Source: Euglena gracilis
Lineage: Eukaryota > Euglenida > Euglenophyceae > Euglenales
Direction: 5' to 3'
Assembly: GCA_039621445.1 (NCBI GenBank)
Contig: CP154954.1
Location: forward strand, 23,262,954-23,326,953
Length of the DNA stretch: 64,000 nucleotides
The notes beneath the pieces were generated by a model. It ran no database searches. It was not told the origin of the DNA and worked only from the letters and a program-made list of their open reading frames with translations. The position numbers and the translations under genes were made by a program. This document shows positions 26,731-37,945 of this stretch, piece after piece. Positions within the stretch are counted from its first letter, which is position 1, and each line of letters opens with the position of its first letter.

Positions 26731-27890
26731 TTTTTTTCGGTGCCAATCACATGTTAATTGCACAGGACGGTTATGAGTTTCGGGGGGGGGGGGATGCATT
26801 TCGTATTTTTTTGCACAATTTTTTCCCATTATTCCAAAAAACGCTTTTTCTGCGTTTGAGGGTCTGGCATTTTTTGGTACAATTGTTCCATTTTTTATGG
26901 AGCGGCACTTGTTCGATTTTTTGTGGTTCACCCATTTTTTGACCTTTTTCTTGATGTTTTTTTTTTTTGGGGTTCCCCCCCCATTTGGTTCGAAAAGCCT
27001 GTCGGTGAGCCCCCAAAAATTGGAAATTGTACCAAATTATCAGTAGAACTCTCCAGACGTTGGGCAGTTGCATGGTGGAGGTTGACCCCTGCCACTTCCG
27101 CCAACCTGGCAACAGTGTTCCTCACTTCCCCCATCAAGGCTGGATTGAGGTTGAGGTATTGAGGTTGAGGTTGAGGTTGAGGTTGAGGTTTTCCAACCTC
27201 CATCTTTCCTCAATGTCACCTCAATGCCAAAATCCAAAAGGAAAACGACTCAACAAAGAGAATTGAAAAAGAGTGTTACAAAGAGAGGCAAATTACCTGG
27301 ATTTTTTCAAAAATTGAGCAATTGGTCACTTATTTCAAGTTTTTTTTCGGCACCCCACTATTTTTTCTTGTTTCCACCCACATACGTTGTAAATTGACAT
27401 AAAAGCTGTCAAACTTGCCTTTGAGGAAGGTTTTAGAAGAGGAGATGTTCGAATCCATGCTTTTTGTGAGTTCATTTTTTTGAATTTTGGACATTGAGGT
27501 GACATTGAGGTTGAGGTTGAGGTTGAGGTCGTTGACATTGAGGTTGAACTTTTTTTGAAATCCTCAACCTCAATCCCGCCCTGCCCCCATACCATCGGCA
27601 GCTGGAGTCAGGGTTTTTCCGAAGGCTGTTTGAGAAACAGAGAAAGACCCTGAGTCGGACACTGTTCCAGTCCACACCCATTCCCATAGATTCACTGCAG
27701 TGGGTTGATCTTTTGGGGGGCATATCCTGAATCTATGCATGAGACAATGAGTATCTGCGTCAATCGAAGTACAAGGGGAGTGTCGCAAAGTTCCAATGCG
27801 CCTCAACCCACCTCGGGTTTATAGCGTACTGGGATGGGCCCCGGAACTCTCTGTTTTTGTTTTCTGAAAAAAAATTGAAAAACAGAGAGG
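26731..27890. other. Non-coding, T-rich, with TTGAGG minisatellites
   Basis: GAGGTT hexamers at 27145-27192 and 27495-27545; the two blocks could share an origin. Elsewhere A/T homopolymers. An AAACAGAGAG/CTCTCTGTTT pair brackets an A run at 27855-27885. No gene is supported. Confidence 0.65.
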
Positions 27891-27894
27891 GCAC

Positions 27895-28251
27895 CACCCC
27901 GGTGCTGCCTCTGACACGGAGCTGGCGCGGCGTTGCAGACCTTACCTGTTCCCAACTGACACATTTCTGGCCGATAAGGCCTACGAAAGCGTGCCCAACA
28001 TGCTCCCCCCCCTCAAAGAGCGACGCCTGTTGTCCTTTGAGGAGAGGGAGTATAACCGAGCGCACCAATTTTACCGCGATCGGGTTGAGCACGTTTTCGC
28101 TTGGATGAAAACCTTTGGTGTGGCCGCTCAAAAGCATCGCTCACCGGACTTGTTTGTACTTAAAAGCGCGATGCTGACCCTTGCAAACATCCGCAACATT
28201 ATTGTGGCGGTGCGGGTACCGTATGTCCCGTACCGGCCGGTGTGGCCGTGA
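27895..28251 (+). pseudogene. PIF/Harbinger-like DDE transposase, C-terminal fragment
   Basis: From SDTELARRCRPYLFP the sequence runs into FLADKAYESVPNMLPP (Asp of the DDE triad in the usual D-x-x-Y setting), EEREYNRAHQFYRDRVEHVFAWMKTFG (catalytic Glu in the R-x-x-VE helix) and LVLKSAMLTLANIRNIIV, the typical C-terminal helix of DDE_Tnp_4 proteins. The first catalytic Asp and the N-terminal part are absent upstream. It ends at TGA 28249. A fragment, so mobility is lost unless supplied in trans. Confidence 0.75.
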
Positions 28252-28334
28252 TTTCTTCCTTTTTTCGTCAAAAAAAGCCCCCCCCACCCCGCAGCTGAAA
28301 AAGTGCAAAATAAAGGGCATATGTCTGAACATCG

Positions 28335-28402
28335 TCAGTGTAGTTCAGAGGTCGAAGCACAGGTCGACGTCTCTGTAGACACGGGTTCGAATCCCGGTCG
28401 TT
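28335..28402 (+). tRNA. tRNA-like sequence 1 (degenerate)
   Basis: An A-box-like TAGTTCAGAGG at 28341 and a B box GGGTTCGAATCCC at 28382 are spaced as in tRNA genes, but acceptor arms do not pair and no anticodon arm forms. A tRNA-derived relic or SINE head. Confidence 0.35.
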
Positions 28403-28475
28403 GGGGGCGACTTCCTATTTTCTCTGAGGCGGCAAAAATAATTTTCATAAAAGTACACGGAGAGGAATGATATCA

Positions 28476-28547
28476 CCCCCCGTGGCATAGCGGTCGTGTG
28501 GTTAGCGTGTGACCGGTAGGTCGCGGGTTCGAATCCCGCCGGGGGGC
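28476..28547 (+). tRNA. tRNA-like sequence 2
   Basis: 72 nt. The acceptor stem CCCCCCG/CGGGGGG is perfect, the T arm GCGGG-TTCGAAT-CCCGC is perfect, and an A box TGGCATAGCGG is present. The D stem pairs only with G-U wobbles and the anticodon arm does not pair convincingly, so no anticodon is assigned. It lies ~75 bases after tRNA-like 1. Confidence 0.45.
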
Positions 28548-29104
28548 AACTTCGTGTTTTTCCTGATTTGACGCGACGAGTAGAGGGAAGCCGTGACTGC
28601 TTTTCGGAAAGGAAGGAAAAATTTTTTTTGGTCCGGCCGGCTGGCAAGACAGACATTGGTCCGGCTTGATGGACGGCTAGCGAAAAAATGCTTCGTCCGG
28701 ACGGACGGCTGGACGTCCAGCATTGGTCCGGCTGAAGAGGTCCGGACGGCTCGGACGGCTAGCCGGCCAGCCGCCCCCCAAAGGAGGCTAGGCGCGCCGC
28801 TCGGGGGGGGGGGGGGGGGCCGGGCCCCCCCACTCCCCCCGCCCCTACGCGGCCGCGGCGCCCGCTCGCCCCCCCCCCCCCCCTCCCCCAACCCCGTGAC
28901 CCCCCCCCCGTGACCCCCCCCGTGACCCGAACCACCCCCCTTGAGAAGAGCTTTCCATTGAGGGGCAACGGAAGCAAATACCCTCAAAAACAGAGTTTTA
29001 GATAGATTTCAGGCTTTTTGAAAGATTTTTTTATCCACATTGGCATTGCACACTGCCTTGCCATCTTCCTTGAAAAAATGTTCCCAACCCCGGGACATTT
29101 CTTC
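28548..29104. other. Low-complexity, GTGACC array and satellite fragment
   Basis: GGACGGCT-rich tract 28630-28780; G/C homopolymers 28803-28885; GTGACC array 28892-28929 exiting GTGACCCGAACCACCCCC; then an inverted scrap of the 300-bp satellite (TTGAGAAGAGCTTTCCATTGA, 28940-28960). No gene. Confidence 0.65.
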
Positions 29105-29260
29105 TTCCTATAACGAAAAAGAAGCGAATAACTGGGGGGGGGGTCACAAGCGATTAACCGTTATTCAATTAACCATGGTTAATTGCCCCCCCCCCCACAA
29201 ACGAACGATTAATTGGGGGGGGTTACAAGCGATTAACCGTTTTTTGATTAACCATCCAAC
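29105..29260. repeat. GATTAACC/GGTTAATT palindrome cluster
   Basis: Five GATTAACC-type words including AACCATGGTT, separated by G10 and C12 runs. A similar cluster is at 31738-31855. Confidence 0.7.
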
Positions 29261-30480
29261 CTTGGATGAAACCACATGCCGGAGCACGGCTCGGCACGGC
29301 TCGCACCGGGGTCGTCCAACTTTGGAGGCTAGGCACAGCGGGGGGGGGGGGGCGAGCGGCCGCGCGGGCGGCCGCGCGGGGGGGGGGGGGGGGGGGGGGG
29401 CCGAGGGCGGCCCCGGGGGGGGCGCGCATCCTAAAATCGGTAATTTTCGGGTCCAAAAAGTGGTCATTTTTTGCCATTTTTGGGCCATTTTTGACCAAAA
29501 AGGTGCTTTTTTGGTCGCGTGCACAGCGCGCGGCCCCCAAATTTGCCATTTTATGTCCGAAAATGGTCATTTTTGGTCATTTTTGGCCTCAAAAAAGTCG
29601 CGATTTTTCATTAAAATTTTTTTATTGGCTATGCTAGGCACAGGGAACACCACATTTTTGGTGGCAAAATTAGGAATCACCGAGCCTAAATTTTTGGGAA
29701 AAATTTCCACAAATTAGGAATCCCCACCAAATTAGGAATCACCAAGCCCAAATTTGAAAAATTTACGCCTCAAAATTAGGAATCTGCCTGAGAACTTTAT
29801 CAAATTAGGCATCACCGGCCAAATACCCAACAAAATTTCGCCGAAAAGGGTCCTTGTTCAGGTCACGGGGGTCACGGGGAGAACACCCCCAAGGGTTTTC
29901 GACAGATGGCCATAGAATTCAGCCACAATACACACCGTGCTTATTTTTCAGTGATTGTTTATTCCAGAATTTCACATATTAATTAGAGAAATCCCACCCT
30001 TCAAGCACCATACAGCATGGGGGATGCATGGTGTGGGCACAACACCATGACCCCCCCCCCCTGTACCTGAACATCGGTGGACCCGGGACCCCCCCCCCAC
30101 AAACTCGTTTGGTCCAATTGAGTTCGCTACTTGACAAGGGGGTCCCGCGGGACCCCCCCCCCCCCTGTGCATGGGCCCACTTCGGGGGTGCTACCCCCGT
30201 GACCCCCCCCCGTGACCCGCCCGTGACCCGAGAATCGAGCCTTCGATTTTCATACAATGCATCAACCTTCATCACTTCAGCCTTTCTTTTCATTCATCAT
30301 TTCAGCCTGCTTTTTTATGTAGGTGGCGGTTTTGGTCGCTTTTCATCAATTTTCTTGTTCAAACCATCAAAAATTTGCCTTGACATGGTCTAAAAATGGA
30401 AAGAAATGCCAAGATTTGAGGTGAAAAAAATTTCGACCCAAACAATGGCGCTTCTTTGCCGTATGAATTTGACCGGCTCA
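29261..30480. other. Non-coding mosaic: G runs, TTAGGAATC repeats, satellite fragment, GTGACC array
   Basis: GC tracts at 29340-29425; four or five AAATTAGGAATCACC-type copies at 29665-29815; GTCACGGGGG (inverted GTGACC) at 29862-29880, immediately followed by AAGGGTTTTCGACAGATGGCC of the 300-bp satellite (to ~29990); GTGACC array at 30190-30230. No gene supported. Confidence 0.6.
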
Positions 30481-30504
30481 TTGCGGGAAATTGGTGATGC
30501 ACTT

Positions 30505-30850
30505 TTTGGTGGTCGCTAGCGACCAGTCGCTAGCGACCAAGTCTACTGACCATTGGTGGTCGGGCCGACCACCAATTTTAAGTTTACCCTCCCTCAAAAA
30601 GTTTTTAAGCCACCCCTCGAAAAAAAATCATTCAAATTTGCAGCAGCCCCCCCCCCCCGGAGGAGGCCATAGGGAGCGCAATTCGGCCATCCTTGCCTTC
30701 CACACATTGCAAACTAACCCCGAAAATTAAACCCCGAATGGAGGTGGGGTGGACTTAAAATTGGTGGTCGGAGCGACCAGTCGCTCCGACCACCAATGGT
30801 CACTAGTGACTAGTCGCTAGCGACCCTAGCGACTAGTCGCTAGCGACCAC
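30505..30850. repeat. GGTCGCTAGCGACC palindrome clusters
   Basis: GGTCGCTAGCGACCAGTCGC and relatives at 30511-30580 and, in the opposite order, at 30765-30850, bracketing ~200 bases that include a C11 run. The two halves make a ~340-base inverted repeat (TGGTGGTCG...CGACCACCA, and TTGGTGATG...CATCACCAA just outside). Confidence 0.75.
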
Positions 30851-31481
30851 CAAAAAGTCCATCACCAATTTCTCGCTCGGGGCCAATTTGACGCAAAACA
30901 TTGGCAAAAGGGAGATTGCGCAAGTAGGAAAGAATTTCATCGCAAAAAGGGGGAGAAACATGGATTTTTTTGTGGAAGAAACCCCCCCCAAAAAACAGAA
31001 ATAATTGTCCTCACCCCACCTTCCATTTGGACAACCAAACCCCTTTTTGGCACCCAACGTCCAATGCACCTCCACACCCAAAAATGGCCAAAAATCTTGT
31101 CCCCTAAAAAAGTGCCAGAAATTGCTGCATTTCTGCAACGAAAACAGAATTTTTTGGCTAATTTTTTCCCCCTTCAAAATAGCCATTTGGGCCATTTTTT
31201 CAAAAATGGCCCAAAATGCATCCCAAAAAATGTAACGGTCAATAAAATCCTGAAAAATTCCTTTTCAAAAAAATGAAAAAATGACCAATTTTGGACATAA
31301 AAATCACCCAAAAATGACCACTTTTAAACCAAAAGGCATTTTTCTTGTTCAAAAATAGCCCAAAAATGGCCAAAAATGATTACTTTTTGGGCCCGAAAAT
31401 CACCGATGCGTGCCGCCCTTCTCGTGATGGGATGCAACAACATGGATGCTGCCTCCCGACCACCTCCAAAGTGGCATACTT
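30851..31481. other. Non-coding A-rich tract with CCAAAAATGGCC words
   Basis: Long A/C-rich stretch with many AAAATGGCC words. Open frames here show no protein character. Confidence 0.55.
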
Positions 31482-31540
31482 CCCCCGTGACCCCCCCCAT
31501 GACCCCCCCCCCTTGACCCCCCCGTGACCCGCACCACCCC
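31482..31540. repeat. GTGACCCCCC array
   Basis: Four or five CCCCCGTGACC/CCATGACC/CTTGACC units leaving as GTGACCCGCACCACCCCC directly into the non-LTR fragment that follows. Confidence 0.8.
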
Positions 31541-31737
31541 CTTCAATTGCAGCTGCCCCATTGGCATCGTGTCTCATCGTGATCTGAGGGTGAGACAATG
31601 GGAGCACCAAGGAATCATTCAACCAAGGCCTAGAATTAAAATTTTTGGGATGAGAGCTCTTGTGGCGGCTGACGGTGTCACTGATGCCCATGCCATGGCA
31701 TGTGGTTTCATCTGGCTTGCCAGATGAAACAGGGTTG
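31541..31737 (-). pseudogene. Non-LTR fragment with internal deletion
   Basis: The right part matches 20395-20460 (GGCGGCTGACGG, CATGGCATGTGG) and the left part encodes MRHDANGAAAI, matching the endonuclease VMRYDANGPAAI of the element at 19707-21695. The zinc-knuckle region that lies between them there is missing. Frame is shifted, so inactive. Confidence 0.72.
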
Positions 31738-31855
31738 GGCAATTAACCGTCATTTTTCAGGTCAAGCGATTAACCATGGTTAATTGGGGGTCGGGCGTCG
31801 ATAACCAATTTTCGATTAACCGTGCCTTTCCCTCGATTAATTTCGATTAACCGCC
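31738..31855. repeat. Second GATTAACC palindrome cluster
   Basis: CAATTAACCG, GCGATTAACCATGGTTAATTG and three TTTCGATTAACCG words. It abuts the non-LTR scrap on its left. Confidence 0.7.
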
Positions 31856-32210
31856 ACTGGATCGTTTTTTCCCCAAAAAAAGCAAAAGTCATTTGCCTTT
31901 CTGGCTTACTTCCTCACTCCACAATCTCGGCCAAGGACAAAATTTGGCGTCCAGAAAATGTGGTATCCCCCACAAAGTGGCCACCCTCCAGGCAGCTTGG
32001 GACCCCGAAATGGCCACTCTGGGGGAGGGGACACTTTGGGGGGGGGGGTCAATTTTCGGGCTCAAGCGCCTTCGACGCCAAAAGAAAGCGGCCACTTTGG
32101 GCGGGGTATACAAAATTTGGCAAAACATTTTGAGGGGGGGGGTGAGGGTTTGTGAAAACTTTAATCGGCATAATTTTTTCCTGAGAGGGAGGGCTTAAAA
32201 AAAAAACTTA
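31856..32210. repeat. Dispersed repeat shared with 46750-46940
   Basis: 31970-32130 and 46755-46925 share, in the same order, CAAAGTGGCCACCCT, CAGGCA, AATGGCCACT, GGGGACACTTTGG and TCAATTTT with diverged sequence between. No gene. Confidence 0.65.
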
Positions 32211-34470
32211 TGGGGGTGAGGACTGTGTTGGGCTCAGATCGACTTAGTCGGCTCGATCGCCCAAAGTCGACTCGACAACCTGTGCCCAAACGGAGCGAGT
32301 CGATTCAACTACCCCTTACTCTTGAGTACAAGTGGTGGGTGAGGGGGGTTTGGCGGGGGTTTGGCGGAAATGTGACGGACATTTTTCCTACTTTAAGCAC
32401 TGTAACCCCCCCCCCAAATGCAACCCCCCTCCAGTTTTATATTTGGGCAGAAATTTCAAGACCCCCACGGGGGTTTTATATTTTTTATATTCGGTTGGAA
32501 AAATCAACTTCTTGGCGGGATCCAATAGTCACTTTTTCACAAATAAGCCCACCCTTGGGGGGTCCAAAAATTTTATTTTCCGGGTGAAGGAGCAATTTTC
32601 ACACGTTTTTGGTAAAAACTGCTCCCAAATCTGCCAAAAATCACAATTTCAGGAGAGATTTTGTCGAATTTTTTTTCTTCCGGCGCGAAGCGAAGGAGGG
32701 GGGGTTATATTCGGGCGGGATTTCAAGGTCCTCGGGGGGGGGGGCATATTTGGGGGGAGGTTGTATTTGGAGGGGGTTTTGCATTTGGGGGGGGGGTTTC
32801 TCGGTTTTCTGACCATATGTTGCTGTCCCCCCCACCAAAAAAAAACTCTTGGATCCACCGCCTTTGGAGGAGTTTAGCTCTTTCATGTCCCTGACAGGTG
32901 CGCAATGGTGGGCAGGTCCTGGGGCCATGGCGGTTTTTAAGTCTTGTGCACCAGGTGGAACAGGGGGGGGGGAGGCTCCCCCCCAGTCTACCGTTTGCCA
33001 CTGGGGGGGGGGGCATGGTATTCAGATCAAACATCTGCGGAGAAACCAGACACTTGTGAAACAGAAACTTGTCTGGCAAAGGCAATTATTTTCAGAAAAT
33101 TATCAACTGTTTTGAGAAAAATGGCAGTTGTTTGGAGAGAATTGGCAGTTAATTAGAGATAATTGACCGGTTAGAGTTGAGAAACGTGGCAATTATTTTG
33201 GTTATGTCAAATTCTTGCAAAAGTTTGGTGAAACATTTGAAAAACAGCGTACTCCCGCTGTGCCCTCACCCCCCAGATTGCCCCCCCCCCCCAAATTGAC
33301 CGTTTGGGTTTTGGGAGGTGCCAGCTTTGTTCTCAAAAATTCACCGTGCAAAGGGGGGTTGGTACGCCGTGGCGGGGGGGTCCAAAGGGGGGGGGGAGGG
33401 GGGTTAATGGCGTGGGGGGGGGGGCGGCGCCCGGGGGGGGGGGTGTACCATGGCTTCCAACAAAATTTTCGTTCAATAAATTTGCGAAAATCCCCGGAGG
33501 CGTGGTGAGGGGTACGGCTAGGGGGGGGGAGCCCCAATTGGGCCGTGGGGGGGTGCAAGGCCGCCCAAGGGGCGGCCAAGTTGGGGGGGGGGGTGAGGGT
33601 ATTCAGTTTTTCGCGCAAAATCCCTGGGGGGGGGTATAATTGGGGGAGATATTATTCAGTGGCTTTTCTTCAGCAGTGGTTCAATCGTTTCTTTAAAAAA
33701 AAGTGTTCGCCCATTTAAAAAAAAAACTGGCAGCATCTGCAAAAAAAATTGGAATACTGTGCAAAGAAATTTGCCACTGTTTGCAAACAAAATGACAGGA
33801 AGTGCAAAAAGACAGTGATTTTTTCCAGGCTTGTGCATGCGCATGTGTGTGTCAGGGGGTCCGTAAGAAAATGGGGGGGAATCCTGCTGTCCCAGCACAT
33901 CTCAGGGTTGACTTTTTTTTTAAAAAAACAAGTTTTTTTTTCAAAAAAAAACGCCAAAAAAAAAACATGTTTTTTTCAAAAATCAAAATTTGACTTTTTC
34001 CCTTGCGAAATGGCCATTTTTTGAGGAAAAAAAAAGTTCTAAAGTCATTTTTTTTGGTCATCAAAAAGTGACGTTTATTTTTGATTATTATTATTATTAT
34101 TCCAGACCCTTCATCCTTAAACGATGTGGTTGGTAAGGCGTCACACATGTCAAAACAAGCACCCTTGACGGAATACGAAGGTGCAGAGATAAAAAAAGAC
34201 CTTTTTTTTCTTCACAAAAAAAACATTTCAAAAAAATTCTACAAACCCTCCATGACATTTTTTTATTCTTTTATTTTTTTTAAAAAAAGCCATCAACCTT
34301 GGCACATCTGTCAAGCAATGGGGACAAGTCGATTGGGCGGTCGGGTCGACTAGTCGGCCCGACTACCATGCCCCCCCCTCCCCCGAGCTGCCCCCCCCCC
34401 CCGAGCTACTCCCATAGGGGGGACGGGAATAGCTCACTGTCATAGCACTTTTTACAAACAGCAGTACTTT
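32211..34470. other. Non-coding; homopolymer G/C/A tracts and AGTCGACT clusters
   Basis: AGTCGACT/GACTTAGTCGGC words at 32225-32300; G-runs and TTATATTCGGG words 32690-32810; G-rich tracts 33360-33600; poly-A/T 33900-34060; (ATT)6 at 34085; CGGGTCGACTAGTCGGCCCGAC at 34340-34368. No gene supported in 2.2 kb. Confidence 0.55.
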
Positions 34471-34882
34471 TTTTGACAACGTATTTGCAACTTTTTGTTA
34501 CCTACAGACATTCTTGGCACAAAATGCGTCAAATGAAGATGAAAGTTATTCCAAGGCATCAACTGGCTTCATCATCAAGCCAAATACTCCCTGGAGAAGT
34601 GGTGCAGGTGTGCCAGCCTTTTTATGCAGTAAGCTCATTCATTTTTCCATTTTAGACTGCAGCCGATGCGGTGGCACCTGTGCCAGCACCGGCGAATCCT
34701 CCGGATGCTGTGGTGAATTCCGAGAATGTGGAAAGGGGCCGGCGAGGTTTTTCAAACGAATTTTAGGCTTGAAGTCATCAAGGTGTGGATGCGATGGTGC
34801 GGTTTCTTGCTCATTTTTGCCACATCTTCCGTATTATAAGGACAAGAAACACACTGTGAGGCAAACATAACACTTTCCAGAA

Positions 34883-35170
34883 TTGAAAGACCGTCGGGTA
34901 ATCTCACATTGGTGCCAAGCTGAAGCGAAGATCCGAAAGTTGGTCTCGCTTGGCGAAGGAAAATGTAAAATTGTACGGTCCTTCAACAAGTGTGTGCATC
35001 CCCCCAAACAATGGATTCAAAACGTTAAAACGTTTGTTCCTAGGTATAAGGGGCTGGCCATTGCTCTGCATGACTTTTTTGTGAGTGTTCGAGAAGCACA
35101 CGGGGCGGTTAGCCGTTCGCTGCTTGAAGCGTATGCAAGGAGCTTGGGTGATGCTATTAACGTGACCGCC
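34883..35170 (+). pseudogene. CENP-B/pogo-like DNA-binding fragment
   Basis: Reads RVISHWCQAEAKIRKLV, then ALHDFFVSVREAHGAVSRSLLEAYARSLGDAI. The second part follows the pattern of the CENP-B-type helix-turn-helix (L-W/F-x5-R-x3-VS-x2-L-x3-A) that in pogo/Tc5 transposases binds terminal repeats. No DDE domain follows; from 35175 the sequence is C-rich and non-coding. The ORF upstream (34514-34870) contains Cys-rich SRCGGTC and CGCD segments and may be an earlier exon. Assignment is tentative. Confidence 0.45.
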
Positions 35171-35284
35171 CCCTATATGGCACCCCCCCGGGCGCGTTTT
35201 TGCCCCCCCCCTGGCGAAAATTGGGGGTTTTACTCAATTTCCCCTCCTTGCCCATGGGTCCATGGGTACCCCCACCCCTAATTG

Positions 35285-35440
35285 TCGCCCCCCCCCCCTG
35301 TGCCTGGGACGCCGGTTCGGGCGGTAGCCCGAACCGGCGTCCCAGGCACAGGTTTCACGCCCGAACCGGCGTCTGGGACACAGTTTTTGAAACCGTGGCT
35401 AGGGGGCTCCGGTTTCATGCCCGAACCGGCGGCTGAGGAA
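35285..35440. repeat. CCCGAACCGGC inverted-repeat cluster
   Basis: TGTGCCTGGGACGCCGGTTCGGGC is followed directly by GCCCGAACCGGCGTCCCAGGCACA: a near-perfect 24-bp-arm hairpin (about 35299-35352). Two more CCCGAACCGGCG copies follow. Confidence 0.85.
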
Positions 35441-35539
35441 TCACGGCCAATTTTGCCCAAAATACCCATGTCTGGGGCAGTTTTTGGCTACTTTGGCCCA
35501 AATGGGCCGCCGGTCAAAAATGGCAGATTCCACACTTAT

Positions 35540-35945
35540 GAAGCCATGTTACCCATTAATTGAAAGCTCTTCTCAAGGGCTTTCAACAGATGGCCACAGG
35601 ATTCGGCCATAATGCACGCGGCGCTTATTTTCAGCGATCGTGTATTCCAAAATTTGACATCCTAATTTGTCAAATCCCACAGCTCAGGTTGCATATTGCA
35701 TATCAAACGAAAGGTCTCGCCAACACCTTTCGCTTGGTACCCACAGAACTCAGCCAGATTGCAAAGCGCCCTCAAAATCACCGATCGCATTTTTCCGCAT
35801 TTTTCGGACCCCATTTGCACATCTGAAATTACACTTTTCAGCTGCCATGTTGCCCATCGATCGAAAGCTCTTCTCAAGGGCTTTCAGCAGATGGCCTTAG
35901 ATTTCTGCCATGCTTCGTGGTATTCTATTTCAGAAATTCTCCAAA
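35540..35945. repeat. ~300-bp satellite, about 1.3 units
   Basis: GCCATGTTACCCATTAATTGAAAGCTCTTCTCAAGGGCTTTCAACAGATGGCC-type sequence occurs at about 35542 and again at 35842, 300 bases later. AAAGCTCTTCTCAAGGGCTTT holds AAAGC/GCTTT arms. Scraps occur at 28935-28990 (inverted) and 29883-29990. Confidence 0.82.
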
Positions 35946-36189
35946 ATTGGCAAAACCCCCCAATTTTTGGCCCAAGACCACCCAAAAACTGCTCAAATAT
36001 GATTGCCACATGCCTACAAACCCTTTTGGACACTTTTTGGCACTTTTTATTTTGGGTCCCCCAGACGCCGGTTTCAATGGAATTGGGACGCAACGTAAAG
36101 ACAAGTTCTTTTCTTTCGGCGCTGGAGGTGTGAGTTTAAAATTGTGGACCGGCGCGTTTCAGGTTGTTTTTTTGAAAAAAATAATTTGC
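35946..36189. other. Non-coding spacer before the zinc-ribbon exon
   Basis: AAAATTGGC/TTTTTGGC words and T7 runs. It ends in a pyrimidine-rich TTTGCAACTCCCACCAG that could be a splice acceptor. Confidence 0.4.
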
Positions 36190-36203
36190 ACCTTTGCAAC
36201 TCC

Positions 36204-36483
36204 CACCAGGAGTCCAACAGTTGCTCCCAGCGCTATACAAGGAGAGGATTGCTACATTTGGGGCACTGTTGTACTCCATCATGAAGGAGAAAACCATCAA
36301 GAGGATTATAGTTAGGGACGAGACGGCTGTGCGCGTGGAGGACGGCGAAAGTGACGGGGATGATGTGGACAACACAGAGGACACAACAATATGTGTTCGC
36401 TGTGGTGATCCACTGGAGCCTAACCGCCGGGTTCAATGCCCCAAATGCCGTGTGTGTGGCACCCGCGGTGCGTGTCTGTGAAC
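36204..36483 (+). pseudogene. C-terminal exon with zinc-ribbon-like cysteines, unknown
   Basis: After a CACCAG acceptor-like site the frame reads GVQQLLPALYKERIATFGAL, KTIKRIIVRDE, an acidic stretch (DGESDGDDVDNTED), then CVRCGDPLEPNRRVQCPKCRV with a further CGTRGAC, ending at TGA 36481. The paired C-x2-C motifs suggest a zinc ribbon at the very C-terminus. It may belong to a transposase or a host gene; nothing upstream joins it convincingly. Confidence 0.42.
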
Positions 36484-37830
36484 TCCCAAGGATGTTGTTG
36501 TTTCTGTCCTTGATCCAGTGGATTGGATTGATCGCATGACTGTGAATGCGTGATTGTTTCATTGACCTTGTTTCTTTTATCGGTTTGAGGGTTTGAGGAC
36601 ACATTTCCTTTCTTCAACGACGCGAAGTCCTGGGCATGGGCATGGGCATGGGAACAGCTCGGGGGGGGGGGGGGGCATGGTAGCCCAATTGGCTGGCCGG
36701 CCTTCGGCCGGCTGGGCCGGCCTGTGGCCGGCTGGGCCGGCCTCCGGCCGGGCTGGACCCGACTTTATTTCACTTGACCCCCGGAGGGGGGGGGACCCCC
36801 CCCCCACCCCCCCAGAGCTGTTCCCCCCCCGTACTGTTCCCATTCCCGGGGACAGGAATACCGGGGACCGACAATTACCGCGGGTGGGTAATTGCCGCGA
36901 CGACAATTACCGCGGGGTTTTACAACGCGCTGCCCCCGGGGCCCGCGGGGACAAACAACGCGCTATTCTGCGCAGCACTAAAAGCGGAGGGCCATATCCC
37001 GATGGCGGTCAAATCCACATCCCATGGACGGAACTACCGGTCTCGCTGCCCCGGGGACCGTTGAGTTTTCAGAGCAAAACACCATTCCCGCCCCCCCCCC
37101 CAAAATGCCGCCAGTGGGGAATAAAAAAAAACAGTTGGAACGGGCTTCTTTTTAAGTCAGAAGACCCCCCGGGGAGGAGGGTGGGTGGGTGCGGGCCCAA
37201 TTCCTTTGGGGGGGGGGAGGCGCGGGGTTTACCGTCCCCGCGCAAAGCGCCGAATTTTTTTGAAAATTGCCTTAAACGGGCCCGATTTTGGGGGGGTCCC
37301 ACGCCACTCTGGGACCCCTCCCGGGGGTCTTTAAAAAAAAGCCTGAACTAGAATAGTTAAAAAAAAACCTCTGGAGGTGCTTTTTTTTTGGTGTACAATT
37401 TGTTTCCAAGAAAAACAGGGGGCTCAACCGACTAAAATGACAAACTTTTTGTTGAAAAGAAAGAGTCATCCCCCCAGAAAAAGAAAAAGTTTCATTTTGG
37501 GAGACATATATCCTGAGTTGAATACTGATGCGAACTGTGTCAGATGTTGCACGAATGATGTCACAGAAATATCCAGAAGAAAACGTTCACAGGATTTGTT
37601 CTTGGGAAATCCTTTGTGAAGACATGCCACAGACAAATGAAATGATGCTAAATGATGGCACAGATGCATGCAGACATGTCACACCAAGTGGTCCCAAAAG
37701 TGACCCCAAAACTGGCCCCAAGACGTGAATGTGAATCAAACAACTGTAAAGCAAATCCTGATATACAGATCACCATTACACTGCAACAATATTGACAACA
37801 AAAAACCTTCGAGTTTCCAGGCACAGCAAC
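36484..37830. other. Non-coding, GC palindrome clusters
   Basis: GGCCGGCCTTCGGCCGGCTGGGCC words at 36700-36760; CCGGGGACCGACAATTACCGCGG block at 36855-36920; G and C runs. 37500-37730 has an ORF (GDIYPELNTDANCVRCC) too short to name. Confidence 0.5.
36859..36893 (+). repeat. 35-bp inverted repeat, left arm
   Basis: Begins TACCGGGGACCGACAATT and is perfectly complementary to 38299-38333. The arms are ~1.4 kb apart and flanked by related CCGCGG/ACGCGC-rich sequence. Confidence 0.85.
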
Positions 37831-37945
37831 AGGTCAGAAAACACACACGACGGCCATTCCAAACAACATGGAGCAGTTTAGCAGGGACATGCTCAGGTCC
37901 TGATTAATCCTTCCAATAAGTTCATTCCACGTCAAGCTGTGTAAG
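37821..37945 (+). repeat. Dispersed repeat, copy 1
   Basis: Shares CACAGCAACAGG, TCAGAAAA, AACATGGA(G)CAGTTTAG, AGGGACATG and TCAGGTCC in order with 42950-43080; ~70 % alike by eye. Confidence 0.65.

Noticed and set aside
28502-28656. Minus-strand peptides with GIRTRDLPVTR / PAGFEPATYRSH
   Set aside because: This is the antisense translation of tRNA T-arm and D-arm sequence, a known annotation artefact.
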